This document shows positions 32,371-43,969 of a DNA stretch of 64,000 nucleotides, piece after piece. The notes below the pieces were generated by a model that worked only from the letters and a program-made list of their open reading frames with translations, made no database searches and was not told the DNA's origin. Numbering within the stretch: position 1 is the stretch's first letter; every line of letters begins with the position of its first letter. The position numbers were made by a program, and so were the translations under genes. The stretch is from Cordilura impudica. Its lineage: Eukaryota > Arthropoda > Insecta > Diptera > Scathophagidae. The DNA is taken from assembly GCA_963682025.1 (NCBI GenBank), contig OY821517.1, forward strand, positions 226,710,476-226,774,475, given 5' to 3'.

Positions 32371-32938
32371 ACCAACAAAATACAAACGACGTTCAAATAA
32401 CGCCATTCACTTTTGAAAATTCATTGATTTTTAAATAAAATAATGATTTTTTATGTAAAAAACATAAAAACATTTTTTCGTATCTCGAAAACCTGATGTG
32501 AAAGAGAAATTACAGATTCGAATTCAGCCCACCAAATTACCCTGGGAAAGATATTTGGTTGTTCCAGTCCATATCCTTGTTGGCTAGTGTTATTTGACAT
32601 AATTTTATTCTTACTTAATTTCAACTTAAACTATATGAAATTGCACCAATATCCCATGAATTTTAGAAAGTGGTTTCATAAAAGAAATAATAGAACATTG
32701 TGTAACTTTCATAATAATTTGAATGTTACTCAACACTTTAAAATCCATTACAATGAAACGCTCTGCTTTGGTTTTATATCAGTGCTGGGCACACACATAT
32801 TATCACATATTGCGCTTGTGTGCGAAGCAGAAAAAAGCGAAGTTCAACTTGACACTCTTCTGTTGTACACTGCAAAAATTGTTCGATTAACGAAAATAAA
32901 ATATTTTTTTTTAGTATTATAATTTAATTTCAATTGTT

Positions 32939-33058
<120 letters not shown>

Positions 33059-33082
33059 TAAAAAATTAACGTTCAGCTAACT

Positions 33083-34581
33083 CATCCAAATTGAATGCGT
33101 AATAGATCGGCTATGTGCTTGTCGCAGTTGTATGTGGTGCCACACATTGAGTACAGCTTGTACATTTCGTTTTTTAAGTTTGGATATTTGTTATCATCGA
33201 TGTGCGCCCAAAACTTTTCTCCAGTTTTTTAAGCTCTTCTTGTAGTATGACATCCTGTTCTTCTATTTCAGAAATAAGTGGATAATCATGTAATTCTACA
33301 AGCTTTTCAATACATTTTAAATCTTGAAACCTACCTTCATAATTCTTCTTTAGAGACTCGACGATTTCGGCATAGTTTTGTATTTTAACAAAACTCTTAA
33401 TATTCAATTTTGAAAAGATTGACGACGTTTTTTTAGGTTGACAAAGTTATGACTTTGGAGTTGGTGGGTTAATAAAATCAGTTTTCTATAAAAATGGTGT
33501 ATTATGGTTCCTAATTGAAAAATTTTTATATTTTTGCTTTGAAGTGTTAAGTTAAGTTCATTTAATATTTCGGTGATATCGCATAAACACGCCAAGTCTA
33601 ATAGGAAGTCGGGGTCTTCCAGTACACGAATAAGCTCTTCGGTGTCCTGTTTTGGTAAAGTTTTAAAAAATATGACAGTTTCTTTTCTTAAATTTAAAAG
33701 TCGGTCTAAGCATTTGCCTCGATTAGGCCACCAAACTTCTGTATACAACAAAAGATCACCATACTCTGAATGTAGATTTTCTAGAAAATCTTTAAATTTT
33801 CTATGAGTCAGTGAACTGTGTCCTCCTCTAATTTTGTTTATAATTTTAAGAGCAATGTTCATTGTGCTAGTCACACTTAATTCTTTAGGGAAAAGGGGTT
33901 GCTGATGATTTGTGAAAAAGCCCCAAAATACCCTTGTTTTTCCCTCTCATTACTTCAGCTCCATCCGTGCATATAGAACTTAGTTTTCTTTTGTCCACAA
34001 TTGAAAACACCTTCAAGTCTACTGCGTCATACAAAACTTGACCCGTAACATGACGATTAATAGAAACTGAATCTAAAACTTCTTCAAAGCATGTTAAATT
34101 TACATCTACCGTTTTAATGCAAATAATAAGCTGGCAAATATTATTAATATCTGTGCTCTCGTCTAGCGAAATCTAAAAATATTTAAAATTTTTTAGTCTG
34201 TCTTAAGCTGCAGAATGGATAAGTTGACTTATATCTTTTGTCCTACGTGTGACTGTACACCGAGATAATGGAATATTTTTGCAAAGTGTCATAGCTTCTT
34301 GGCATTTTTCACCAAAACAATTTAAATCATCTAATGTAAGGTTCTGAAAAAAAATTCCATTACCAAATGGGCGGCATTGCTTTGCTAAAACCAAAGCTAC
34401 GGCATAGGATGCCTTTTTTTAAAGGCAAATGATCATGAGGACCATTACCTTTACCAACCATAGATTTTTTGTTTATTTCATGATGAGGAATATTATTTTC
34501 ATCAACCATGAATTTAAAAAAAAGGGCTTTCAACTCCAAAACTTTTAATGTTCGATCATTTTCCCATTTTTCATTAAACAT
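33083..34581 (-). pseudogene. hAT transposase relic (GTF2IRD2/ZBED-like), copy B
   Basis: Same relic as 17873-19282 but extending further at the N-terminus, to 34581. MFNEKWENDR there matches the start of the N-terminal zinc-finger region of this hAT group, followed by an eroded finger without clear Cys/His pairs, then HEINKKSMVGKGNGPHD. The stops inside (for example after the RSF near 34400 and at 34205) are shared with copy A. Terminal inverted repeats could not be found. Confidence 0.8.
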
Positions 34582-34591
34582 TTTTTTTATG

Positions 34592-35213
34592 TGTATTTTT
34601 TTAAAGTTGCGCAGCGAGGTCTTGCTTGTTCAAATGCTGATAAGCAACTAATTTGATTTGATTTTTAAAAATGAGAACAAAGCACAGCCGAAAGTTAACG
34701 ATCGAAAGCAACACGAAGAAGTTTATAGTATACATGTGTCGACGTCGCGCAAGCAGCATTTTGATGTGCACCACGCGTGGTGGAGAATTGAAAATGTGCC
34801 CAGCGCTGTTTTATATTGATGTAAAACTTTCGTTATATTTTCATTTGAACTTGCATAGCGCGATGGATTATTTATTTTAAATTAAAAACAAAAACAATTG
34901 CTTGTTAAATTCATTTATAGCATTTATAGCTTTCAAGTGGTTCATTCTGCCGTCTGAACATGGCTATTTGGCTATAATTAAATACGGGTTATTACAGTTG
35001 TTGTTTGGTCCCTTTTTCTTTTCTTTATACAAACACAAAGTTCTTTTTCTTTGAAATTTGAATACATTATTGGTAGTGATTAAATGACATAATAATTATT
35101 TCTTTATATAAACAAAAAATATTTTTGAAATTTGAATACATTATCGGTAGTGACTAAGTGTTTTAATAATTATGTTTATAAAAAAAAATTTCTTGTTGAA
35201 ATTTAGGTACGTC
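34592..35213. other. Non-coding stretch with short tandem repeats
   Basis: No recognisable gene; the short frame at 34671-34880 has no family features. CACCACGCGTGGTG (34769-34782) is a perfect 14-bp palindrome. From 35038 on, two to three diverged units of about 85-90 bp share AAATTTGAATACATTAT and GGTAGTGA(T/C)TAA. The hAT element is inserted in the last of them. Confidence 0.6.
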
Positions 35214-35242
35214 ATAATTAGCAGGGTGCGCAAAAATTCGCA

Positions 35243-35590
35243 AACAAACGGTTGAAAATTCAATCTTCTCATGAAAAAGTTGTTTTCAAACGAATTTTAA
35301 AACGATAAATACTTGACGAATTAACATTTAACAAAAACATTGCTTTTGTTATCTTTCATGAGAGACTGTATGCAAAGATCTTATCAATACACTTTCAAAC
35401 GAGAGAGTATACAAAGAGAGTATTCACACGTATAGAGCGCATTTGTAAACACTTGTTAAATACAGTCTCTCATGAATGAAAACAAAAGCAATGTGTTTGT
35501 TAACAGTTAATTCTTTAAGTATTTATCATTTTAAAATTCGTTCGAAAACAAATTTTTCATGAGAAGATTGAATTTTCAATTGTTTGTTAC
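35243..35590. repeat. Long imperfect palindrome at the hAT 5' end
   Basis: Arms 35243-35372 and 35459-35590 (about 130 bp each, estimated 85-90 percent matching) separated by about 86 bp. Each arm includes TTGAAAATTCAATCTTCTC, CGAATTTTAAAA and CATTGCTTTTGTT. Part of the arm motif recurs near the other end of the element (42056-42084). Confidence 0.85.
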
Positions 35591-35649
35591 GTTTGTGTGA
35601 ACAAATATTTTGCTAATTAAATTTGTTTTGTGTTTTGTTAAGTTAAAAA

Positions 35650-37500
35650 ATGGGTAGAAAATCATATATTAATAAGGAAACCCTTGTTTCTTATAATAAA
35701 GAAAAAATTATTCAAAGTACCTCGTGTGTGAAAAAGAACTTAAAGGGTACATACTAGGAAATATAAAAAGACATTATGAGGTTGTACACAAGCATAATTT
35801 TGATGAAATCGCTCTATCCACAAGTGACCAAAACGTTTCCAATTGGCGAAGTTCTAACCAATTCGGTCTAAAATTAAATAAGAGTGGTTTTCTTAAATGT
35901 TGTGTTGGGCTGGTTACTGTCAAAAACATTCCGTTCCGAATTTTTGATGACGAGCTTTATTTTAAGCAAATAATTGAACCTCATGAAAAGCAATATAAAA
36001 TTAATTTAAGTTCCAAAAATATTGTCGAATACATACATCTGTGCGCAAATAGCATAAAAAATAGATTAAAACGAAGTTTATCGAACAAAATGATAAGCTT
36101 AAAAGTCGATGTAGCTACCAGAATGGGTAAGAGTATATTAGGAATAAACATTCAATACATTAAAGATTTCAAAATTGTTATAAACACAATTGGAATGATT
36201 CAATTGAAAAAAAGACACATAGGCAATTTTTTAAAAGATGAAATTTTGAAATGCTTGCATGAATATGATATTGACCTTGTTCAAATATATTCAACTACAA
36301 CGGAGCTAACATGTTGAAAGCGTCAAAACTTTTACAGCAAGACTTGCTAGAGTTACAAAATGATGAAGTCGAAACAATTTCTGAAAGTGAGAATGATGAC
36401 TACGAATTAGTACACGATCATTTGAATTCCGTACTGTCAGTAGTAAGATGTGCTGCACACACAATCCAATTGGCTGTTCATGATTCTTTTAAGGATATAC
36501 AAAATAAACTGGGAGACTGCAGAAAAATTGTAAAAATTGTCAGAGTTAGTATAAGAAGTGGTCGTAACTCTTCGGATATACGTTTGCCACCGATTATACG
36601 TTTGCCACCGATTGACAATATAACCCGATGGAACTCAACATTTGAAATGGTGGAAGCCCTTTTGAAAATAAAACAATATATTAACGCAAATGAGGTGGAG
36701 TTTTCTATTGACTTTGAAATTGATTGGAACTTTATAGAAAACTTCGTAAATATACTTACTTCAATGGCACAATGTACTAAGCAACTTCACGCAGAACAAT
36801 ACATAATCGGAGATTTTTATAGAGATTGGCTTGTATGTGAAGCCCAATTAAAAAACATGGGAGAAAACACGTTTACAGTGAAGTTGTTGGAATCTATGCA
36901 AAAAAGGAAAGAAAAATTACTCGACAATGATGCATTGCTTTCTGGTTTATACCTTGATCCAAGATTTAACTTTCTGGATTCCCCTTATATTAGTGACGAC
37001 CAAAAGAAAAGTGCAATGGTACATAGTACAAAAATCTAACTACCAAACATTATAGAAATTTATTTTATTTATAGGTACATATATTAAGAACAAATAGTAC
37101 TATTGACTAATGGAGAAAGAAATTCTAACAATGAAGAAAGTGAACACCAAGAAGATATATCAGTGTCACGGAATGATCGATTTAACATTTTAGAGGAGGA
37201 GTTAAATTTTTTGATCAGTAGCAGACGGACAACTCAAAATAGTGCAAATATACGACAAAAACTTGACAACTTAGCATACGGCCAAAGACTTCCTTTCACT
37301 ACTGATATACTCTAATATTGGAAAATCTTATCTATTAGAGAAAGGGATTTATTTAAGCTTGCTGAAGTTATTTTAGCTGTCCCATCTAGTCAAGTTTCCG
37401 TAGAAAGAGCATTCAGCTCGCTATCTACAATAATCACAAAACAGCGTTCTAGATTAAGTAGTGAAACCATCAATAATTTATTAATAGTAAAGTTAAATAG
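35650..37500 (+). pseudogene. hAT transposase of copy 2, frameshifted
   Basis: Begins MGRKSYINKETLVSYN at 35650, then shifts frame near 35705 into CEKELKGYILGNIKRHYEVVHKH, a zinc-finger-like segment in which a C-x-x-C pair is not obvious. 35724-36317 includes SLKVDVATRMGKSILGINIQY. A small deletion at about 36302, where relatives have the second catalytic Asp (TDNGANM-type), leads to 36311-37039, which contains VVRCAAHTIQLAVHDSF (the C-x-x-H motif) and NITRWNSTFEM. A frame break near 37040-37100 is followed by an acidic linker. The dimerisation block VPSSQVSVERAFSSLSTIITKQRSRLSSETI at 37375-37475 ends the protein. At least three breaks mean the gene is dead. Confidence 0.85.
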
Positions 37501-38199
37501 CAATTTACTTGAAAATTTTATTATATATAAATTGTTGCTGTTTTTCTTTCATTATTGAATTTCTTTATTATTTCCTTCATCTTTATTTTATTTTAACTTA
37601 TTATACCCTCCACTCCAGTGTGCAGAGGGTATATATAAGTTTGTCATTCTGTTTGTAATAATTAGAAAAAAAAATTTGGACCCCATAAAATATATATATT
37701 TGTGATCCTTATAACAACCGGAGTTGATATAGCGATGTCCGTCTGTCCGTCTGTGGAAATCACGATGACGGCATCAATCGGGTAGCTAGGGTGCTCGTTG
37801 ATATAAAAAATGATTCACTAACATCCTGAAAAGTTTGCTATTTAAAATCGTCCAAATCGGCCGATTAGGGCCCGAGATTTGAATGAAGAACTAAAAAAAG
37901 TCTTGAAAAAATATAAATTTCTATGTTGTTCTTGTCACGATCACGCCCTCCATAGTGCAGCTACAGTGATAATTTTTAATGAGAATGATTTACCAAATTC
38001 ATAGGAAGATTTCTATTTCAAAAATCATTAAAATCGGTGGAACAGGTCCAGGGAAATCTCTGAAAAAGTAAAAAAAAAATGAAAAATATGATGTTTCTAT
38101 ATTGTTCTTGTTGTTATTCTAAATGTTGTGTTGTTGTCATAGCTGGACTTGTTGTTTTTGTGGTCGTAGTGGTAATAGTATAATACGAGTTAATATAAA

Positions 38200-40340
38200 G
38201 GGAGCAAAAATTCAAATGCTAAAACCTAGTTGTTAATAAAAAAAAAATGTAAATTTAGCAAAAAAATTTTATGTATAAATTTATTTAAAAAGAAAAACAC
38301 AAAAATAACGTTTGATGTTGTATTTTTTGTGTGTAATATTTACATATACATACATAAACGTATTAGATAATACAAATAATATACATATATTATATATATG
38401 TATATCCATAACAACTGCATGTTGGAAATAAATCGGTATATTATTTTATTTACATAATTTTCTGCAATATTTTGTTGTGGGGAAAATACATTTCTTTTGC
38501 TTTAACAGAGTGTCACTTCATTTTGCTCAGCTTGACTATGCCGCAATAGATGACGCCACAATTTTTGTTCTAATTAGCCTTGCAATAGTTACTTCTATTT
38601 TAACATGAATGTCAATATTTTCAACTAGATATCATACAGAACAATGTTAAGAGTATACACGGGCTAGTCTTTTATTTCATATGTTTTTTCATTATTCTTT
38701 TACAAATATGAACATAAGTTTGGCATGTTAGCTTTTTGTTGTCTTTATAAAATAGAGTTACCGAGTTCATCAATGAGTTTTTTGCTTTCAAAACAGTTTT
38801 ACATAGTTATATAGAACTATTATTCTGCTTTACCTACAAAATATCTGATTGCGATTACATCTAATTTTTAAAAATTGTTTATAATTACTAAAGCATTACT
38901 ATCCACATAAACACAAAATTGCTCTTTTTAAATTTTCCATTCAAATTCAAGAAAATATCAATTCTAAAAACTGGAATTAAAAATTTCCAATTATAAATTA
39001 CAATTAATTGAATTTCAGAAAATTATATCAAAACGTCGGAAATTATAATTTTAAATTTAAAAGACATCTATTGCATCTTTAATATATAAATTTTATTCGT
39101 TAAACACAAATTGAAATTAAAAAAAAAAAAAAAAACACCAATACCTACGTTTACATTTAAAAAATTTTTACATTTAAAAAAAATATTGACATTCAGGAGA
39201 AATTAATAGCTTTTCACTACCGCGATTCAGTAACTTCTTTTAACGATAGTCGAATCGTTAAAAAAAAAGAAAATCGCAAAATTATCAGTAACATTTTTAA
39301 ACGATATTCGCTTTTATTAAACTCAGCTGTTGTTGTTATCTAAACGACAACCATTTTTGTGTTGTTTATTCAATCGATAAAAGCTAAAATTTTTAGGTTG
39401 AAATGTCGTCATACATAAATAAAAATCATAAAATAGTGAAAATATTTTGCTTTTATTAAAAGACTTTTTTATATAAATAAAAAAATTAAATAGCATATTC
39501 AATTCATTATTTCATTTTCAAATAAATAAACACAAATATTAGTAAAAAAAAAAGATATTAAACATAAAGATAAAATCATCCTGTCAAACACGAAGTAATT
39601 TGTTTTTTTTCTATTCTTCTTTGTGATTTTCGCTTATTTTGACAGAGATGCCACTCGTCTACAATTTAAATAAATAGAAAAATAGATTTGTCGACTGTCG
39701 TTAAGATGTATGTACTTAGTGAATTACTTAATCCTTAGTGCAAACAGCAATAGCTGTCGATATATTTTGCGATTGTCGGATCGTTGAAATTTTCAGAATC
39801 GGACTACAGAAAACATTGATTTAAATTCAATGAATTTTAGAAAACGTCAAATGCTATTTAAGAATTGCGAACATAAAAACTGTTGCAATACATATATGTA
39901 TATTCATATCTTATATATTAATTACAAACTTAAATTATATACTTATTTACAAAAAAAAAAAAACATAAATATATGTATATATATATATATTATAATAACA
40001 TTTCATATTGCTTTCAAATATTCGTTTATAAATTTGAAAAATATTATATACTCTTCAAATATTTATAAAATGTAATATTTTCATGTGAAAAAAAAACAAA
40101 AAGAATTTCTAAAATAAATTTGTATAGTTAATTATAGTTAAAATACTTTTATTAAAATTGTGAAAATTTCATGCATATCATTACATAATAAAATCAAATG
40201 AATTATTTCAATTTTGTACAAAAACAAAAAATATAACATTAATGTTTCTTTTTTTGGTTCAAAAAACATTAATATTGTAATTGTAGAAATGTTACATGGT
40301 GGTAGAAATGATATAAATAATAAACATATCATTTTAAAAT
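38200..40340. other. Helentron 2 passenger DNA, AT-rich, no gene
   Basis: Long A/T runs and ATAT repeats. The frames at 39830-40075 and 40138-40434 are compositional and show no family features. Confidence 0.6.
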
Positions 40341-40347
40341 GAACATA

Positions 40348-40429
40348 CAATCCTGTCCACTTAAATAGCGCGTGCTTTAAGCTTTTGATATATATACATT
40401 TAGGTGTGCTATTCAAGTGGATAGGACTG
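40348..40429. mobile_element. 82-bp palindromic MITE, Tc1/mariner-like
   Basis: Flanked by TA on both sides (40346-40347 and 40430-40431). The ends CAATCCTGTCCACTTAAATAGC and (other strand) CAGTCCTATCCACTTGAATAGC match at 19 of 22 positions. The inner part is barely 30 bp. TA target and palindromic form fit a Tc1/mariner-derived MITE. Confidence 0.7.
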
Positions 40430-40620
40430 TACATGGATTGTAGTTTTCATTTCTCAATTAAATTCACTGCTTGCCAAAATCAGGTCGATTTTGTTACTGT
40501 TACTACATGCAAAACATCCCAACAAAGCAAAATAATGTAAAAACTGTTTGTATGAATAACTTTTTCTCCATTTCATTTGCATTTTACTACTGGCATCGTT
40601 TGTTGGGATAAAATTTTAAA

Positions 40621-40720
40621 CGTATCAACGTTCTCTCCTCAACGTTCTCACCACAACGTTCTATCCCAACGTTCTCACCACAACGTTCCCATCACAATAT
40701 TCTCTGTTGAACGTTCTGCC
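40621..40720 (+). repeat. CAACGTTCTCACCA short tandem repeats
   Basis: Six imperfect units of 13-17 bp around the core AACGTTCTC(A/C)CC, each containing the palindrome AACGTT. Passenger sequence of the Helentron. Confidence 0.8.
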
Positions 40721-40779
40721 TATGATTTTGTTTAACTAAAGAAACATTTATATGCATAACTGCCGAATAACATATTGGG

Positions 40780-40836
40780 GGTCGAGTGCGTAGTGCGCTG
40801 GCTCTTGATCTTTTTCGCTTATGTTCGAATTCCAAT
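40780..40836 (+). promoter_or_regulatory. tRNA-like A/B box pair (possible SINE head)
   Basis: GTCGAGTGCGTAGTGCGCTGG (40780-40800) resembles an A box with D-arm and TGTTCGAATTCC (40822-40833) is close to the B box. No tRNA fold with an acceptor stem is obvious, so a tRNA-derived fragment is more likely than a tRNA gene. Confidence 0.4.
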
Positions 40837-41855
40837 GAAATAAGAAATATTGTATTTTTTTTTATCATATTTTTTTTTCTTCAAACTTATTGAAAACAAT
40901 AAATTCTTAACATATCAATAAGATCTAATAAAAATAATCATTTATTTATTTAATTTCATATAAAATTCTATAAATATTTTTTTTTACGATATTACATTTT
41001 CAACATTATTGGTGAATAAAAAAAAATTATATATACATGTTTCTTTTTATTAATCAACAATGTTGCAGTAAATACAGACTTTTGGTTTAACCGTTCCATT
41101 ATCGTTTTGCACATCCTCATTATGTATAGTCCTTGGATGACTTCAAAATTTGACTTCATGGTAGGCAAAGTAAACCCCAAAAATTGAAGTTCGATGATAA
41201 TTCCCAGGTAGTAGTATTTGGAGTCAATAAATGAAAATATATTTTATTAACATAATTTAATTCAAAATCAAAAGTTGGCATCACTGAGTTAGATTTTGTA
41301 TTGTATGGTGTTATTTTGTGTTGCCACAAAATCTAATAGAGAAAACTCCCTTTTAATTGTAAAAAAAATTATTTTCCAAATATGATAATATTTTAACAAC
41401 AGAAAAAAAATTGAGAGAGCTTTTTCGCAATGAAGGTTAGGGTGAGATATTTAATTTGCAAAAATTTTAAATTAATCGAGAGGTTATATCATATAACCGG
41501 AAACGCATGAATATAGTTATATAACCTAAATGCATGCCGATCAGCAACAACGATGTCCAAAAAACAAACACCGAAACGTGTTTTCTTTTATCCGAAATAA
41601 GAGAAAAGACGAAAACGATCTTTCCTCGTTGGAGTGCGAATTACTAATGTGAGAAAGCTTTTTAGACCAACTCTTGAAATAAACAAAAAACATCTGTTAA
41701 GCGGATCAACCCAATGAATTTGCTGAAATAATCTGGTATTAAGTTTAACAAATTGTTTACTTTTTCAAATATATTGTTTACATTTATTATCAATACTCAA
41801 ACCGAGGTGGAGGGTATCAAAGATTCGGCACAGCCGAATTTAACACTCTTACTTG

Positions 41856-42336
41856 TTTTTATATATTATATTTATTTATTTTTTAATATTTTCTTTATTA
41901 TTTCCTTCATTTTTATTTTATTTTAATAATAACAATGGATTAAATTAATTTTTTCAATAAATATTTGTTTTATCTTTTTTAAATGGAAAGGTTTGAACTT
42001 GTTTGTATTTGTTTGGAAATATATGTTACTGACAAAATGTTCACTAAAACAAACGATTACAAACGATTAAAAATTCAATCTTTTCAATATTTGTTATTGT
42101 TGAATTTTAAAACAATCGTTCGTAAAAAAAGAACGATTGCGAAAGAGCGGACATGGCGACGCTTGCAGCGAAGTTTTTTCTTTTTTGATATTATCGAAAT
42201 TGATTTTATTTGTGAGAGAACGTAAATGCTTGTGGTTGCTGCGTTTTCTTCTCACTCATGAAAAAATCAAGGCACAAGTTTATTAGTGGCAATTAGTTGT
42301 GAGAACAATCGTATTTTGATCGTTCTTCGCACCCTG
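41856..42336 (+). other. hAT copy 2: 3' non-coding end
   Basis: Repeats the 38-bp pre-insertion flank of the Helentron (TTCTTTATTATTTCCTTCAT at 41890 onwards against 37561), then carries the right subterminal region and terminal repeat. The frame at 41983-42225 shows no family features. Confidence 0.7.
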
Positions 42337-42550
42337 ATAATTAGTCACTAAATGATATAATAATTATTTTATTCAAAAAAAATTTTCTTGTTTTCCTTTT
42401 ATACGTATTATTCTTATATCATTTTGTGTTTAAAAAAATATAATATTACAATCTGTATTTATTACAATTTATGTTAACAATAACTAGAGGACCCCTGCTG
42501 CTCCGCAGCATTATATTATATTATATTAATTTTTATAATATAATACCAAA

Positions 42551-42770
42551 ATTTGCCAAGAGAAGTTAACGTACAGTAATGCCAAAATATGCCAAGAGAA
42601 GTTAACGTACAGTAAAAGTAAAGTTGATTGTCCACGCATAACTTTCCTAAAACCCAACGAATTTGCCAAGAGAAGTTAACGTACAGTAATGCCAAAATGT
42701 GCCAAGATAAGTTAACGTACAGTAAAAGTAAAGTTGATTCTCCACGCATAACTTTCCTCAAACCCAACGA
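42551..42770. repeat. Two 110-bp tandem units
   Basis: Each unit starts ATTTGCCAAGAGAAGTTAAC and holds an internal duplication of the GCCAAGA-AAGTTAACGTACAGTA motif plus GATTCTCCACGCATAACTTTCC (first unit GATTGTCC). The antisense frame across it (42803-42516) owes its length to the repeat. Confidence 0.85.
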
Positions 42771-42989
42771 AGTTAATAGCTCAAAAGAAGGAGCTTGATC
42801 CACTGAGTGTTCTTAGACCTATGTCAACAGCCTACGTTAATTAGAACTCTAGTTATAGAGGTTTGAGAGAAGAAAAATATTGAAAAAAATCTTGAATGCA
42901 AAGTTTATTCATAAATTCTTTTAATATATAAGATTTTATTTTTGTTATTTATTGTATTTCTTCAATATATTTTTGTGTACAGTTTTGGT
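42771..42989. other. Spacer / end region of the gypsy fragment
   Basis: No gene. It may include the 3' non-coding part of the minus-strand gypsy fragment; no LTR was identified. Confidence 0.4.
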
Positions 42990-43415
42990 TTTTCCATTTA
43001 TTATTATAGTTACATTATATATTTACTACCTCATATGGACCTTTATATGGTCCTTCATTCTTTTTTATAGTTTCTAATTTGACAAGAACTAAATCTCCTT
43101 TATCAAGATCTATACTATTTATTTTATTATACGATTCTAAACTTCTATTCTTTTTAGTATTTTCCAAGGGGTTTCTAGCATTTTCCAATGAATTTTTAAT
43201 CTCATTTTCAATTTATTAGCGTAATTGTATATGTTGTATACCCTATCACTATTCATAACTTGTTTACCCGGTAATCTAGGTAAATAATCAAAAATTAGCT
43301 CATATGGAGAATAATTGGTATCTATATGGGGTGTTATGTTATATGCGAAAGAATAATAAGGTATCCAATCCCTCCAGTTATCATTGTTTACGAACGATAA
43401 AAAATATTCGTTCAA
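42990..43415 (-). pseudogene. Gypsy fragment 2: integrase C-terminal part
   Basis: 43415-43137 encodes NEYFLSFVNNDNWRDWIPYYSFAYN and YSPYELIFDYLPRLP, the region after the catalytic Glu. In another frame down to about 43026 it reads DLVLVKLETIKKNEGPYKGPYEVV, the GPY module of Ty3/gypsy integrases. It is separated from the core by one nonsense codon (TIE-stop-NHRVL, at about 43427). Confidence 0.82.
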
Positions 43416-43427
43416 TACTCTGTGATT

Positions 43428-43926
43428 TCACTCTATCGTGCCCAAAGTCTCATGCGGATATGGTGTGGACAATTTTTGCTCGATTTTTAACAAATTGCAT
43501 ATTTCTTTCATTAGTTCATTTACAAACTCTGTACCTCTATCAGATTTAAGAGTTTTAAAAATGTCATATTTTAATATCAAGTTTTCTATTAGGCTTTTCG
43601 CTATACTTTTAGCCTCTTTTGTTTCCATCGGGACTGCTATTACATATTTTGTAAGCTCACACTGCATAGTTAAAATATATCGAAAATTTCCTGAAGGACG
43701 TAAAGGCCCGACTGTGTCGATAACTATAGCATTGAAACTATATCCCGGTGTGTCTGTTACGCATAATGGTTCTCTATTGTGTCTTATCTGTTTTCTCCTT
43801 TGGCAAAGATCACACGCTGATACATATCTTCTCACCATTCTGTTCATATTTTTCCATATGTATTTCTGCTTTAATTTTATTAGTGTTTTTCTTATTCCAA
43901 AATGTCCTCCGCATGGTGTATCTTGA
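43428..43926 (-). pseudogene. Gypsy fragment 2: integrase core
   Basis: RYVSACDLCQRRKQ is the end of the HH-CC zinc module. FNAIVIDTVGPLRPSGNFRYILT gives the first catalytic Asp, LKSDRGTEFVNELM the second, and PYPHETLGTIE the Glu. The upstream half of the zinc module is degenerate and interrupted at about 43970. Sequence is closest in style to the 412/mdg1-like element at 50874-61414. Confidence 0.85.
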
Positions 43927-43969
43927 TACAGTTTAATTAATTCTTGTTTTTCTACTTCTTTAGTTATTC

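Larger units (their letters stand above)
37602..41855 (+). mobile_element. DINE-1-like Helentron, second copy, 4.25 kb
   Basis: The 5' end (TATACCCTCCACTCC, GACCCCATAAAATATATATA, GTCCGTCTGTCC) and 3' end (GGTGGAGGGTATCAAAG, hairpin ATTCGGC-ACA-GCCGAAT, AACACTCTTACTTG) match the element at 10074-15094. Similarity extends about 700 bp from the 5' end but only about 50 bp from the 3' end, so the two carry different passenger DNA. No helicase or Rep domain. It is inserted near the 3' end of the hAT copy-2 element. Confidence 0.75.
35222..42336 (+). mobile_element. hAT element copy 2 with both ends and TSD, containing a nested Helentron
   Basis: The ends are CAGGGTGCG at 35222-35230 and CGCACCCTG at 42328-42336. 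The flanking octamers are identical: ATAATTAG at 35214-35221 and 42337-42344. Removing the nested Helentron (37602-41855) leaves about 2.9 kb, a normal hAT size. The transposase gene inside is broken. A truncated inverted copy occupies 1-944. Confidence 0.92.

Noticed and set aside
34671..34880. Basic ORF of 69 codons after segment B
   Set aside because: No conserved motif and no copy elsewhere in the window; could be chance.
39830..40434. Two ORFs of 80-98 codons in Helentron passenger DNA
   Set aside because: Ile/Tyr/Lys-rich reading of AT-rich DNA, with one overlapping the 82-bp MITE.
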